Below, one piece after another: positions 26,675-36,271 of a DNA stretch of 64,000 nt. The notes beneath the pieces are model-generated. The model ran no database searches and was not told the DNA's origin. It was given only the letters and a program-made list of their open reading frames with translations. The DNA is from Mycobacterium sp. NS-7484. Its GTDB lineage: Bacteria; Actinomycetota; Actinomycetes; Mycobacteriales; Mycobacteriaceae. The stretch's first letter is position 1. Every line of letters starts with the position of its first letter. The stretch is taken from assembly GCF_001953975.1 (NCBI RefSeq), contig NZ_MBEJ01000055.1, positions 1 to 64,000 on the forward strand, in the 5' to 3' direction. Both the position numbers and the translations under genes were made by a program.

Positions 26675-27595
26675 TTATGCCTTCTCACAGGTGAACTGGC
26701 ACACGTCGGTGTAGCCGTCACGAAACAGGTCCGCACATCCGGTCAGGTACTTCAGGTAGCGCTCGTAGACCTCTTCGGAGGTGATCGCGATGGCCTCGTC
26801 CTTCTTGGCCTGCAGATTGGCCGCCCAGGTGTCGAGGGTGCGGGCATAGTGCGGACGCAGGCGCTGTTTGCGGGTGACGTGGAAGCCTGCCTCGGTCGCG
26901 CGGTCTTCGACCATCTTGATCAGCGGAATGCGGCCCCCGGGATAGATCTCGGTGACGATGAAGCGGAAGAACCGCATCAACGACATCGTCGTCGGCAGGC
27001 CCATCTCGGCCACTTCTTCCTTGCTGGTCGAGACGATGGTGTGCAGCAGCATCACCCCGTCCTCGGGCATCAGCTCATAGGTCTTCTTGAAGTAGTCGGC
27101 GTACTTCTCGAAGCCGAAGTGCTCGAACGCGCCGATCGACACGATCCGGTCGACCGGTTCGTCGAAATCCTCCCACGGTTGCAGCCGTACTTCTTTGCTG
27201 CGGGGGCTGTCGGATTCGGCGAACCGTTGCTCGATGTGGGCGAGTTGGTTGTGCGACAACGTCAACCCGATGACGTTGACGTCGTACTTCTCCACCGCGC
27301 GCATGATCGTCGAGCCCCAGCCGCAGCCGATGTCGAGCAATGTCATGCCCGGCTGCAGGCCCAGTTTGCCCAGCGCCAGATCGACTTTCGCCATCTGGGC
27401 CTGCTCCAGCGTCATGTCGTCGCGCTCGAAATAGGCACAACTGTAGGTCTGGGTGGGGTCCTGCCACAGCCGGAAGAAGTCGTTGGACAGGTCGTAATGG
27501 GAGCGGACTTCGTCTGCCGTCGACCCGTGTCGCTCACCCGGACGCGCACCGATGTACGGTGCTGCGGTTTTGTCTTTGTGCTCAGTAGCTGTCAC
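26675..27595 (-). CDS. Cyclopropane mycolic acid synthase (CmaA/MmaA/PcaA-type)
   Basis: 306 residues from GTG 27595 (320 from ATG 27637). The canonical family sequence is seen throughout: [38 protein letters not shown] with the conserved Glu for carbonate binding, EIYPGGRIP and [11 protein letters not shown]. It converts meromycolate double bonds to cyclopropane or methyl-branched products using SAM. GTG 27595 is preferred because it yields MTATEHKDK.., like relatives, with GGGGCGG upstream. It heads the operon with the umaA-like gene and lies beside the KAS homolog, forming a mycolate-modification cluster. Confidence 0.85.
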   Translation of the reverse strand: MTATEHKDKTAAPYIGARPGERHGSTADEVRSHYDLSNDFFRLWQDPTQTYSCAYFERDDMTLEQAQMAKVDLALGKLGLQPGMTLLDIGCGWGSTIMRAVEKYDVNVIGLTLSHNQLAHIEQRFAESDSPRSKEVRLQPWEDFDEPVDRIVSIGAFEHFGFEKYADYFKKTYELMPEDGVMLLHTIVSTSKEEVAEMGLPTTMSLMRFFRFIVTEIYPGGRIPLIKMVEDRATEAGFHVTRKQRLRPHYARTLDTWAANLQAKKDEAIAITSEEVYERYLKYLTGCADLFRDGYTDVCQFTCEKA

Positions 27596-27655
27596 TAGCC
27601 GCCCCGTACGGTTTCGGACTCGGTAGCTGAGGGGCATACCGCTTTTTTGATACGC

Positions 27656-27686
27656 CGTGACCGGACGTTACTCCTTTAGGGTCACG
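27656..27686. other. Hairpin between the ABC operon and the methyltransferase operon
   Basis: CGTGACC (27656-27662) and GGTCACG (27680-27686) form a 7-bp stem around 17 bases. It lies after the ABC gene stop and before the methyltransferase start on the minus strand, so it could serve as a terminator or operator; no T-tract is present on the minus strand. Confidence 0.35.
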
Positions 27687-27762
27687 CCGGGTACCCCTTG
27701 GAAGAACTTGATCCCGGTGATCTTGAAATGCCGGGCGCTGCTTGCGGATTCAAACAGTCGGG

Positions 27763-28752
27763 TCAGTCTTCGGTTTCCTGTCGGCCGACCAGGTGGCGCG
27801 TGCCGGTCGGGCCGAGCAGTTCGCGGAACGCCTGGACGGTGTATCCGACGACGACGGCCTCGCTCTTGGCGCGGGTCGTGGCCGAGCGGGGCAGACTGAA
27901 CAACGGGCCCATCTCGCCGAAGTAGTCACCGGGGCCGGCGACTTTGATGATTTCCTCACCGCCACTGGCCAATTCACGCACGATCTCCAGCTCGCCGGCG
28001 GTGACGACGTAGATCAGATCACCCATCTCGCCCTGGGAGAACAGCACCTCGCCCGGTTCGAGCGTGACGGCTTCGGTGCTCTGATGTTCCACGGCGACGT
28101 GCGGGACGAGCTCGACCACCTGATCGGCCAGCGGCAGGATGCGGGTGTCGTGCGTGGCGACGACGACGACGCGCTCGCCGCTGGCCAGCTCGCGGATCAG
28201 CCGCAGCACCTCCTCGACCTGGATGAAATCCAGATGGGCCGTCGGCTCGTCGGCCAGGATCAGTGGCGGGTCGAGCGCGATGGCACGGGCCACGGCGACG
28301 CGTTGCTGCTGGCCGCCGCTGAGATTGCCTGGGCGGTGGTGCAATCGGTCTTTCAGCCCGACGCGGGTGAGCAGTTCCATGGCGCGTTCGCGGGCGCCGT
28401 AGCGGCTCATGCCGGCTGCGCGCAGCGGCACGATGACGTTTTCCAGGGCGGTCAGGCTTGGCACCAGGTTGAACGCCTGGAACACGATGCCGACGGTATC
28501 GCGGCGGTAGTCCGACAGGCCCTTCTTGTTCAGGCCCGTCACGTCGATGTCGCCGAACTCGATGCGGCCCGCGGTCGGTTTCAGGATCCCACCCAGGCAC
28601 GACAGCAAGGTCGTCTTGCCGCAACCGCTGGGGCCCAACAGGATTGCCAACGAGCCGGCCGCGACCTCGAGGTCCAGGCCGTCGATCGGGCGCACCACGT
28701 AGCCGCCGCTGGAGTACTCCACGACGAGGTCTTTGACGAGAAGGCCGGCCAT
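27763..28752 (-). CDS. ABC transporter ATP-binding protein with C-terminal cyclic-nucleotide-binding domain
   Basis: 329 residues. Residues 1-215 are a MacB/LolD-type ATPase: Walker [10 protein letters not shown]-loop [10 protein letters not shown], signature LSGGQQQR, Walker B LILADEPT and H-loop THD. Residues about 225-320 are a cNMP-binding fold ([38 protein letters not shown]) with the PRSA-type phosphate cassette. ATP-driven export could thus respond to cAMP. The ATG overlaps region TGACATG with the permease stop, one base between, so it is the second cistron. The pair resembles M. tuberculosis Rv0072/Rv0073, labelled as glutamine transport without proof. Confidence 0.85.
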   Translation of the reverse strand: MAGLLVKDLVVEYSSGGYVVRPIDGLDLEVAAGSLAILLGPSGCGKTTLLSCLGGILKPTAGRIEFGDIDVTGLNKKGLSDYRRDTVGIVFQAFNLVPSLTALENVIVPLRAAGMSRYGARERAMELLTRVGLKDRLHHRPGNLSGGQQQRVAVARAIALDPPLILADEPTAHLDFIQVEEVLRLIRELASGERVVVVATHDTRILPLADQVVELVPHVAVEHQSTEAVTLEPGEVLFSQGEMGDLIYVVTAGELEIVRELASGGEEIIKVAGPGDYFGEMGPLFSLPRSATTRAKSEAVVVGYTVQAFRELLGPTGTRHLVGRQETED

Positions 28753-28753
28753 G

Positions 28754-29803
28754 TCAGGGTCCTCGGAACGCCAGGGCAGGGTCGATGGTGACGGCGCGAC
28801 GCAGCCCGGCCACACTGGCCAGCAGGCCGATCCCGACCGCGAGGATCGGCAACGCGACGAAGGCGGCCGTGGGCACGTCGCAGCGCATCGGGAACGGTGG
28901 GCCGAGCACCAGGGACAGGCCGGCGCCCAACAGGGCGGCCAGCAGCGCCACCGTCACCGCCTGCATCGCCAACCCGGCCATGATGGACCGGGTAGCCACT
29001 CCGACGGCTTTGAACACCGCGAAGTCGCGGCTGCGTTCCAGCGCGGACAGGTAGATCACCGAACCGACGATCAACGCCGCGACCGCCCACAACAGGCCGG
29101 CCATCAGGCTCATCGCCTGCTTGGCGCCGCGCAGGGCGCGCACCATGTCGTCGACGGCGCCGGCCCGGTCCACGATGCGGAAATCCGGTGGCGTCTGCTG
29201 CGGGGTGCCGAGGATGCCGACCGACGAGATCAGCTTTTGGCCCGAGAACAGCAGTTGTTGGGCGCCGGGCACGGTCAGATAGATGTTGTCCTGACCGGCC
29301 AGGGCCGTGGAGTCATCGACCAGGCCGACGACGTGTAGCTTCGCCGCGCCGACGTCGATGTCGGCCCCGATCGGGCGGCCCATCGTCGTGGACACCGCGA
29401 CCTCGTCGACGGCATGCGGCGCGCGGCCCTCTTTGAGGTGTGGCGCGCCCGGGCCGTCGTCGGGCACGCCGAACACGTTGACGTTGCGAGGGGTGCCGTC
29501 GGCGGGGATCGTCGAGGAGCCGTAGACCAGCGGGACCGCGGTGTCGACACCAGGAAGACGGGCGGCGATCTGAACGGCGTTGGGTGGCAACGGCGCTGAA
29601 CCCAGGAACGGTCCGGCCGCGCCTTCTTTGATCATGAAGTGGTCGAGGCCCAGCGCGTCGACGCTGCGTTCGGCCTCCACGCGGAAACCGTTGGCCAGCC
29701 CCGTCAACACCAACGTCATCGCGAAGACCATCGCGGTGCCGACCACGGCGATCATGAATCGCCGTCGCCGCCACTGCAGATCGCGTAACGCCGCGATCAA
29801 CAC
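28754..29803 (-). CDS. FtsX/MacB-like ABC transporter permease
   Basis: 349 residues: a short N-terminal segment (RDLQWRRRRF), one TM helix (about 15-38), a large extracytoplasmic MacB-like domain (about 40-215), and three C-terminal helices of the FtsX fold (from VAALIVGSVIYLSALERSRDFAVFKAVG onward). GTG 29803 is selected because AGGAGA stands 7 bases upstream; the frame extends to 30034 without homology. With the ATPase it forms a mechanotransmission-type transporter, which exports lipoproteins, lipids or drugs rather than importing. Confidence 0.8.
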   Translation of the reverse strand: MLIAALRDLQWRRRRFMIAVVGTAMVFAMTLVLTGLANGFRVEAERSVDALGLDHFMIKEGAAGPFLGSAPLPPNAVQIAARLPGVDTAVPLVYGSSTIPADGTPRNVNVFGVPDDGPGAPHLKEGRAPHAVDEVAVSTTMGRPIGADIDVGAAKLHVVGLVDDSTALAGQDNIYLTVPGAQQLLFSGQKLISSVGILGTPQQTPPDFRIVDRAGAVDDMVRALRGAKQAMSLMAGLLWAVAALIVGSVIYLSALERSRDFAVFKAVGVATRSIMAGLAMQAVTVALLAALLGAGLSLVLGPPFPMRCDVPTAAFVALPILAVGIGLLASVAGLRRAVTIDPALAFRGP

Positions 29804-29926
29804 GTCGGTGTCTCCTGCATCGCTTTCGACGTTACCGAGGTGGTTGTAGCGGGTGGTAGTTATTGGGGCATCTTCTCTTTGATCACAGGGGCCACAGCGG
29901 TATCGGCTGTGGGACCGATAGGCAGT

Positions 29927-29956
29927 CTGGAAACCTGATATCGCCGGTGATATCAG
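29927..29956. repeat. Dispersed palindromic repeat, copy 2
   Basis: CTGGAAAC followed by CTGATATCGCCGGTGATATCAG, a near-perfect 22-bp palindrome with 8-bp arms CTGATATC/GATATCAG. It is the inverse of the copy at 21245-21274, including the GGTTTCCAG flank. Here it lies about 125 bp upstream of the permease start, where a repressor site is conceivable. Confidence 0.6.
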
Positions 29957-30122
29957 GGGTGGTGACTCGGCCTCCTGCAGGGCAACTGCGTCAGTGCGCA
30001 TCCTGCCAGGACCTGCCAGACCTCCGGGAGCCATCGTCCGGGTGGGCTATGACCATTCGGTGGCCGTCGTGAGGAAGCGCTGAAGTGCGGAAAGACGTCG
30101 TACGGCCTCTTTAGCAAAAGAT

Positions 30123-30158
30123 GTCGAACGACAACAATCGGAAATGTCGTCGAACGAC
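30123..30158 (+). promoter_or_regulatory. Direct repeats upstream of the second hipB (candidate operators)
   Basis: GTCGAACGAC occurs at 30123-30132 and 30149-30158, 26 bp apart, just before the ribosome-binding site AAGGAG (30161-30166). Spacing and position fit binding sites for the XRE antitoxin encoded next. Confidence 0.5.
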
Positions 30159-30173
30159 TGCAAGGAGCGGGCC

Positions 30174-30557
30174 ATGCAGATCAAGACAATGGGTGACGTT
30201 GGTGCTCTCGTTCGTTCTGCTCGCACAGCTCGTGGAATGACTCAGGCTGAGCTGGCCGCGCAACTGCGCATGAGTCGAGATTGGGTCGTCAGGCTGGAGA
30301 AGGGGCACCCGCGACTGGAAGCGCAACGCGTGCTCGATGCACTTCGCGTCGTCGGTGTGAGTCTGGAGGCGACCGCGCCCGAGATGCCGTCGAGTGCCCG
30401 CAAACGTACTCGGAAGGAAACCCCGGAGAAGTCCCCGCCTGCCGGAACGGTTCCCAGAACGCTTGATCCGTTTGACGCGCTGTTCGGCACAAGGAAAAGA
30501 CGATGGCGGACAGGACGCTGCGGGTCTACCTGGACGGGATCCCGGCCGGTACCGTGA
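30174..30557 (+). CDS. hipB: Second HipB-like XRE antitoxin
   Basis: 127 residues. The HTH (MTQAELAAQLRMSRDWVVRLEKG) covers roughly residues 20-60; a basic linker KRTRKETPEKS follows. The frame overruns the start of hipA-2 (ATG 30503) by 55 bases and its last 25 residues (TRKRRWRTGRCG..) look like out-of-frame reading, so the 3' end may be shifted. ATG 30174 has an ideal AAGGAG. It differs clearly from the hipB at 300-509, so the two loci are separate acquisitions, not a recent duplication. Confidence 0.75.
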   Translation: MQIKTMGDVGALVRSARTARGMTQAELAAQLRMSRDWVVRLEKGHPRLEAQRVLDALRVVGVSLEATAPEMPSSARKRTRKETPEKSPPAGTVPRTLDPFDALFGTRKRRWRTGRCGSTWTGSRPVP

Positions 30558-31426
30558 CGCAATCTGCCCACGGGGCTCTGCGTTTCACCTACGACGATGA
30601 GTATCTCGACCGGCCTGATCCCACACCGTTGTCGCTGTCCTTTCCCATTGTCGAATCGGCATCGGGACAAGGCTATTCGGTCCTACCTTGAGGGCCTGCT
30701 TCCGAACAGTGAAGGTGCGCGACAGCGGTGGGGACGCGAGTACAACATCTCGCCGAACAATCCTTTCGCTCTGCTCGCTCATGTCGGACGCGACGCGGCC
30801 GGGGCGGTTCAGCTTCTCCCGCCTGACGTCGGTCCAGCGGACGCCCGCGCACGGACCGGTGATATCCAATGGCTCAGTGAGACCGAACTCGCAGATCTCG
30901 TCCACCTGCTCGCCACTCATCAAACTGACTGGGACCCAGGAAGATTCGGAGGTCGGTGGAGCCTCGCCGGCGCTCAACCCAAGGTCGCGCTGTTCCAGGA
31001 CCCGCAATCTACGACCGCCTCTATGACGGGATTACCTGGCACCGAGTCCACCAAGAAGACATGTGCCAGGCGCTGTCGGTCCACCCCGGTTTGAAATACC
31101 AGTCCGATGGCGGCCCCGGTGTCGGTGACGTCGCCGATCTGCTCAATCGTCTGCCGATCGAGGACCGCGCTGTGAACGCCGAGCGGTTCTTCAAGGCGCT
31201 GTCCTACAACATCCTTATCGGTGGAACCGACGCTCACGCAAAGAATTACTCCCTCGTCCTCATCGGATCGAGAGCGCAGGTGTCGCCGCTGTATGACACC
31301 GCCTCGGCAGCACCATATGACCAGCGCGAGCGTCTTCGCTCTTCGATGCAACCTGAGGCGCAACGCATGGCGGAGCGGATCGTCGAGCATGTCTCGGGGA
31401 CATGGAAGCCGAACCTGAACCGCTGA
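30503..31426 (+). pseudogene. hipA: Second hipA, multiply frameshifted and deleted
   Basis: HipA homology is scattered over three frames. Frame 30503-30691 holds the N-domain start (LRVYLDGIPAGTVTQ..LSLSFP). A second frame (about 30660-31000) holds YLEGLLPNSEGARQRWG..NPFALLAHVG and the P-loop SLAGAQPKVAL. A third (about 30990-31426) holds WHRVHQEDMCQALSV and the catalytic loop GGTDAHAKNYSL. The ATP-binding Lys segment between P-loop and WHR is missing, and about 60 residues near the C-terminus are gone before ERIVEHV. At least two frameshifts and two deletions are needed, so this is an old pseudogene. Confidence 0.85.
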
Positions 31427-31475
31427 GGAGAGCGAGATGGCGGCATGCCTTCGTGAACTTCCGGGTCTATGCCGA

Positions 31476-31550
31476 CGGATCGCGAACCGCGTCTACGCCA
31501 CCCGCACCTTGGATGCGGCGGTGTGGGGAGCTGAGCCGGCCGTCGGCGAG
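31476..31550 (+). pseudogene. arr: Remnant of a rifampin ADP-ribosyltransferase (arr) gene
   Basis: A 75-base piece encodes RIANRVYATRTLDAAVWGAE.. in the same frame as the intact arr at 39537-39965, where it corresponds to codons 42-66. By hand count about 63 of 75 bases agree with 39660-39734. Nothing resembling the Arr N-terminus (with its His) or the Asp-containing C-terminal part is present, so it is not functional. Confidence 0.75.
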
Positions 31551-31617
31551 GCCGCACCAGGCGGGAGCCCGTTAGCTCGATACGGGGATTTGTGCCCGCT
31601 CCCCGTACCCTTCCCTC

Positions 31618-32958
31618 GTGGACGCGATCGACCCTGACCAGCTCAGCACGTGCCTGCGGGTGCTGTCCGAGGTGCACAAGTTGCCTCCGGAGCACCCTGA
31701 CGCCATTGCTGTGCGCCAGGCCACCGCGAAGATGTTCAAGGAATTGAAGAAAGTTCGCCGGGCCGCCGCACGCGAGGCGGTCGCGGCCGCCGACCGCGCC
31801 GTCATCGCCGCCACCGCCACGGGGGCGCCGGGACGGATCGACGACGAAACCCAGGGTCTGCCGCTGGTGTCGACGGCGGTCGGGGCCACTGCGGGCACAC
31901 TGCTGCGCTCGCGGGCCTGCTACATCTGCAAGAACCACCACACCGTCGTCGACGCCTTCTACCACCAGCTTTGCCCAGACTGCGCCGCGATCAACCGAGC
32001 CAAACGCGACGCCCGCACCGACCTGACCGGGCGCCGGGCCCTGCTCACCGGCGGGCGCGCCAAGATCGGCATGTACATCGCGCTGCGGCTGTTGCGCGAC
32101 GGTGCGCACACCACGATCACCACCCGGTTTCCCAACGATGCGGTGCGTCGCTTCGCCGCGATGGAGGACAGCGCCAACTGGTTGCACCGGCTGCGGGTGG
32201 TCGGGATCGACCTGCGGGACCCGGCCCAGGTGGTGGCCCTGGCCGACGAGGTGGCCGCGCAGGGACCGCTGGACATCCTGATCAACAATGCGGCCCAGAC
32301 GGTGCGTCGGGCGCCGGGCTCGTATGCCGCGTTGGTCGAGGCCGAGCGCACCCCGCCGCCGGCCTTGGTCGACGTCGTCACCTTCGACCACGTCAGCGAC
32401 GCGCACCCACACGCCCTGGTCGGCAGCCTCGGCGAGCACCCGTCGGCGCATGCGCTCACCGAGCTGGCCCTGACCGCCCGCAGCGCCTCCCCGGAGCGGA
32501 TCTCCGCGGGCACGGCCATCGACGCGGGCGGCCTGCTGCCCGACACCGCGCCGGTGAACAGTTGGACCCAACGCGTGCACGAGGTCGACGCAATGGAGCT
32601 CCTCGAAGTACAGCTCTGCAATCAGACCGCGCCGTTCATTCTGGTGAGCCGGCTGCGTCCCGCGATGGCCGCGTCACCCGCCCGGCGCAAGTACGTGGTG
32701 AATGTGTCGGCGATGGAAGGTCAGTTCAGCCGCGGCTACAAGGGCCCCGGGCACCCGCACACCAACATGGCCAAGGCCGCGCTGAACATGCTGACCCGCA
32801 CCAGTTCCGGGGAGATGCTGGAGCAGGACGGGATCTTGATGACCGCGGTCGACACCGGGTGGATCACCGATGAACGTCCGCACCCGACCAAACTGCGGCT
32901 GGCCGAGGAAGGTTTCCACGCACCGCTGGATCTGGTGGATGGTGCTGCGCGTGTATGA
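31618..32958 (+). CDS. SDR-family oxidoreductase with N-terminal zinc-ribbon extension, 3' frameshift
   Basis: 446 residues. An N-terminal helical region (1-90) and a CxxC...CxxC zinc-ribbon-like segment (CYICK..CPDCA, about 101-122) precede a Rossmann SDR domain with TGGRAKIG, NNAAQT and NVSAMEG. The YxxxK catalytic position reads TNMAK, with Thr for Tyr. The reading frame stops after DGAARV, whereas an adjacent frame continues VYDPIVRGELGEDLYGCFLKDYSKSNW to a stop at 33032-33034; this is the normal SDR-family ending. A small indel near 32945-32956 therefore removes about 27 residues. GTG 31618. Confidence 0.7.
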   Translation: MDAIDPDQLSTCLRVLSEVHKLPPEHPDAIAVRQATAKMFKELKKVRRAAAREAVAAADRAVIAATATGAPGRIDDETQGLPLVSTAVGATAGTLLRSRACYICKNHHTVVDAFYHQLCPDCAAINRAKRDARTDLTGRRALLTGGRAKIGMYIALRLLRDGAHTTITTRFPNDAVRRFAAMEDSANWLHRLRVVGIDLRDPAQVVALADEVAAQGPLDILINNAAQTVRRAPGSYAALVEAERTPPPALVDVVTFDHVSDAHPHALVGSLGEHPSAHALTELALTARSASPERISAGTAIDAGGLLPDTAPVNSWTQRVHEVDAMELLEVQLCNQTAPFILVSRLRPAMAASPARRKYVVNVSAMEGQFSRGYKGPGHPHTNMAKAALNMLTRTSSGEMLEQDGILMTAVDTGWITDERPHPTKLRLAEEGFHAPLDLVDGAARV

Positions 32959-33262
32959 CCCGATCGTGCGCGGGGAACTGGGCGAGGATCTGTACGGGTG
33001 TTTCTTGAAGGACTACTCGAAGAGCAATTGGTAGGAATCGGACCGGCCAGACAAAGCCACGCCTCCGGATTGGGAAGCCGCAACAGGTAGGGCAGCCGGG
33101 AATCTTCATCCGGATTGAGGGCTATGAGCATCTCCGCCACACCGCGATTGCGCCGGTTGAGCGGCTGTGGCCAACGATGTGCCCGCGGAACCCGGCGGGG
33201 CGTGGCTGCTCGCGGCGTGCGTGTTGGCTAGCCTGACGTCACCTCCCGAAAGCGAATTCTCA

Positions 33263-36200
33263 ATGTTGGTTGTGCACGGATTCTGGTCGGCCGGCGGCTT
33301 GTGCGTGTGGGCCGAGGATTCGGACCGTCCGGTCAAGAGCGCAAGTCAGGCGTTGCGTGCTGCCCGTCGGCATCCCTTCGCCGCGCCGGCGGAGGTGATC
33401 GGCTCGATCCACGCCGGCAAGCCCGGCAGTACGGTCTTGCTGTTGCCGTCGCTGCGGACGTCCCCGCTGGACTCCCCGGAGCTGTTGCGGCTCACCCCGC
33501 GCCCGCCGTCGCGCAGCACACCCGCTCTGCTGCCGTGGACGGTTCCGACGATCTGGCTTCCGGCGGTATCAGCGTTGGCGCTCCTGGATGAGCCGGCCGT
33601 CGACGTACGCTACGGCGAGTCGGTCGCCTACTTCGCCGATATCGCCGACTTCGCGCGAAAACTGGTGGCGCGTGGCCGGATTCTTCCGGCGCTCGGCATC
33701 GACGGACACCAGCCGGTCGGGTTCTGGCGGCCCGTCGTGCAGGGCGCGGATGTGATGGAATTGAACGCGATCATTGCGGCCATGCCGCCGGTGTGCCGGG
33801 CGGAGTCGGATGCGCAGGCGGGTTTGGCCACGTCGGCGTTGGCGGCGTTCGTCGACGAATTGGCCCGTGTCGCCATCGCGCCGGCTGACGAGTTGCTTCC
33901 CCCGCGGCGTGGCCGTCGACCGAAAAGTCTTCCGGTAGAAGAAGAATGGATTATCGCGCTGACGGCGCCGGACGGCAGGTTCGATGCCGAGTCTGATGCA
34001 CTCGACCGCTTGGCGGACGCATTGGCGCCGTGGGATGAGATCGGAATCGAGGAACCTGGTCCGGCTCGCGCCACCTTCCGGCTGGCCGAGGTGGACTCCG
34101 ACGATGACCCGGCCGGCTGGCGACTGGAGTTCCTGCTGCAATCGATCGCCGACCCCAGCCTGCTGGTGCCGGCTGAGCAGACCTGGGATGACGACGGCAG
34201 CCTGCGGCGTTGGCTCGACCGCCCCGAGGAACTTCTGCTCACCGAGTTGGGGCGGGCGGTCCGGATATACCCCGAACTGACCTCCGGTCTGCGCACCGCG
34301 CGTCCCTCCGGCGTCGATCTGGATGCCGAAGGCGCCTACCACTTCCTGTCGACCGCGGCGCCGCTGCTCGACGACGCCGGCTTCGGGGTTCTGCTGCCGT
34401 CGTGGTGGGACCGCCGCCGCAAGCTCGGTCTGGTGGTTTCGGCGTCCACCCCGGTCGACGGTGTGGTCGCGACGGCCGGCCGATTCGGCCGGGAACAGCT
34501 CATCAGTTTCCGGTGGGAACTCGCGGTGGGGGACGAGACGCTCACCGAGGCCGAGATCGCCGCGCTCGCCCAGACCAAGGCGCCGCTGATCAGGTTGCGC
34601 GGCCAGTGGGTGGCGGTCGACCCGGAGCAGTTACGCCGCGGGCTGGACTTCCTCAAGCGCACCCCGACCGGTCAGGCGAGTCCCGCCGAACTCCTGGCGC
34701 TGGCGGCCCGCCACCCCGACGACACCGACACCCCGCTGGAGATCACGTCGGTGCGGGCCGACGGCTGGCTGGGTGATCTGCTCAACGGCGCTGCCGCGCA
34801 ATCGCTTCGGCCGCTGCAACCGGCACCGGACTTCGTGGCGACGCTGCGCCCATACCAGCAGCGGGGCCTGTCGTGGCTGGCTTTCCTGTCCGCCCTCCGC
34901 CTGGGTGCCTGCCTGGCCGACGACATGGGCCTGGGCAAGACCGTGCAGCTGCTCGCCCTGGAGTCCGCGCAGCGTCACGACGAACCCGCCACCGCGCCGA
35001 CCCTGCTGCTGTGTCCGATGTCGTTGGTTGGCAACTGGGAGCGTGAGGCCGCGAAATTCACACCGGCACTTCGGGTTTACCAGCACCACGGGGGTGACCG
35101 ACGGCACGGCGAGGCGCTGGAAGAACAGTTGACGCAGGCCGACCTGGTCGTCACCACCTACGCCACGGCCACCCGGGATATCGACGAACTCGCGCAGTAT
35201 CGGTGGAACCGGGTGGTCCTCGACGAGGCGCAGGCCGTCAAGAACAGCCTGTCCCGCGGGGCCAAAGCGGTGCGCCGGCTCGATGCCGAGCATCGGGTCG
35301 CGCTGACCGGCACCCCGGTGGAGAATCGGCTCGCCGAATTGTGGTCCATCATGGACTTTCTCAACCCCGGACTGCTCGGCTCGTCTGAGTCATTCCGGGC
35401 CCGGTATGCGATTCCGGTGGAGAAGTACGGTCAGACCGAGCCGGCCGAGCGGCTGCGCCGGGTCACCCGTCCCTACATTCTGCGGCGGCTCAAAACCGAC
35501 CCGACAATAATCGATGATCTGCCCGACAAGATCGAGGTCAAACAGTATTGCCGGCTCACCGTCGAGCAGGCGTCGCTGTATCAGGCCATCGTCGAGGAGA
35601 TGATGGAGAAGATCGAGAGCACCGACGGAATTGAGCGGCGCGGCAACGTCCTTGCGGCGATGACCAAACTCAAGCAGGTGTGCAACCACCCAGCGCAACT
35701 CTTGCACGACCGGTCGCCGGTCGGTGCGCGCTCGGGCAAGGTGGTCCGGCTCGAGGAAATCTTGGAAGAGATTCTCGCCGAGGGGGATCGGGTGCTGTGC
35801 TTCACCCAGTTCACCGAGTTCGCCGAGATGCTGGCGCCGCACCTGGCCGCCCGGTTCGGTCAGGATGTCGCCTACCTGCACGGCGGGGTACCGAAGAAGC
35901 GGCGCGACGAGATGGTGGCGCGGTTCCAGTCCGGCGAGGGACCATCGATCTTCTTGCTGTCGTTGAAGGCCGGTGGCACCGGCCTCACCCTGACGGCCGC
36001 CAACCATGTTGTGCACCTGGATCGGTGGTGGAATCCGGCAGTGGAGAACCAGGCCACCGACCGCGCTTTCCGGATCGGTCAGAAGCGCACCGTGCAGGTA
36101 CGCAAGTTCATCTGCACGGGCACCCTGGAGGAGAAGATCGACGACATGATCGAGCAGAAGAAGGCGCTGGCCGATCTCGTGGTCGGCGATGGGGAAGGCT

Positions 36201-36271
36201 GGCTGACCGAGCTGTCCACCGGGGAGCTGCGCACGCTGTTCGCCCTGTCAGAGGGGGCTGTCGGTGAGTGA
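33263..36271 (+). CDS. helZ: SNF2-family helicase HelZ
   Basis: 1002 residues, the size of mycobacterial HelZ (Rv2101-type). The N-terminal half is a family-specific region (MLVVHGFWSAGGLCVWAEDSD..). The C-terminal half is SNF2: Walker A with Lys559 (DDMGLGKT), DEAQ box 654-657, LTGTPVENRL, and motif VI DRAFRIGQKRTV. It is a dsDNA translocase of unknown target. ATG 33263 restores the HelZ N-terminus; the frame is open to GTG 33167. The next gene (SWIM) overlaps by 8 bases, as in other mycobacteria. Confidence 0.9.
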   Translation: MLVVHGFWSAGGLCVWAEDSDRPVKSASQALRAARRHPFAAPAEVIGSIHAGKPGSTVLLLPSLRTSPLDSPELLRLTPRPPSRSTPALLPWTVPTIWLPAVSALALLDEPAVDVRYGESVAYFADIADFARKLVARGRILPALGIDGHQPVGFWRPVVQGADVMELNAIIAAMPPVCRAESDAQAGLATSALAAFVDELARVAIAPADELLPPRRGRRPKSLPVEEEWIIALTAPDGRFDAESDALDRLADALAPWDEIGIEEPGPARATFRLAEVDSDDDPAGWRLEFLLQSIADPSLLVPAEQTWDDDGSLRRWLDRPEELLLTELGRAVRIYPELTSGLRTARPSGVDLDAEGAYHFLSTAAPLLDDAGFGVLLPSWWDRRRKLGLVVSASTPVDGVVATAGRFGREQLISFRWELAVGDETLTEAEIAALAQTKAPLIRLRGQWVAVDPEQLRRGLDFLKRTPTGQASPAELLALAARHPDDTDTPLEITSVRADGWLGDLLNGAAAQSLRPLQPAPDFVATLRPYQQRGLSWLAFLSALRLGACLADDMGLGKTVQLLALESAQRHDEPATAPTLLLCPMSLVGNWEREAAKFTPALRVYQHHGGDRRHGEALEEQLTQADLVVTTYATATRDIDELAQYRWNRVVLDEAQAVKNSLSRGAKAVRRLDAEHRVALTGTPVENRLAELWSIMDFLNPGLLGSSESFRARYAIPVEKYGQTEPAERLRRVTRPYILRRLKTDPTIIDDLPDKIEVKQYCRLTVEQASLYQAIVEEMMEKIESTDGIERRGNVLAAMTKLKQVCNHPAQLLHDRSPVGARSGKVVRLEEILEEILAEGDRVLCFTQFTEFAEMLAPHLAARFGQDVAYLHGGVPKKRRDEMVARFQSGEGPSIFLLSLKAGGTGLTLTAANHVVHLDRWWNPAVENQATDRAFRIGQKRTVQVRKFICTGTLEEKIDDMIEQKKALADLVVGDGEGWLTELSTGELRTLFALSEGAVGE

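Larger units (their letters stand above)
29804..30173. promoter_or_regulatory. Intergenic region between the permease and hipB-2
   Basis: 370 bp with no gene. It holds promoter sequence for both divergent genes, the palindromic repeat at 29927-29956 and the hipB-2 operator repeats at 30123-30158. Nothing else was recognised. Confidence 0.5.

Noticed and set aside
31246..32580. 444-codon minus-strand ORF opposite the SDR
   Set aside because: Shadow; the plus strand shows Rossmann motifs.
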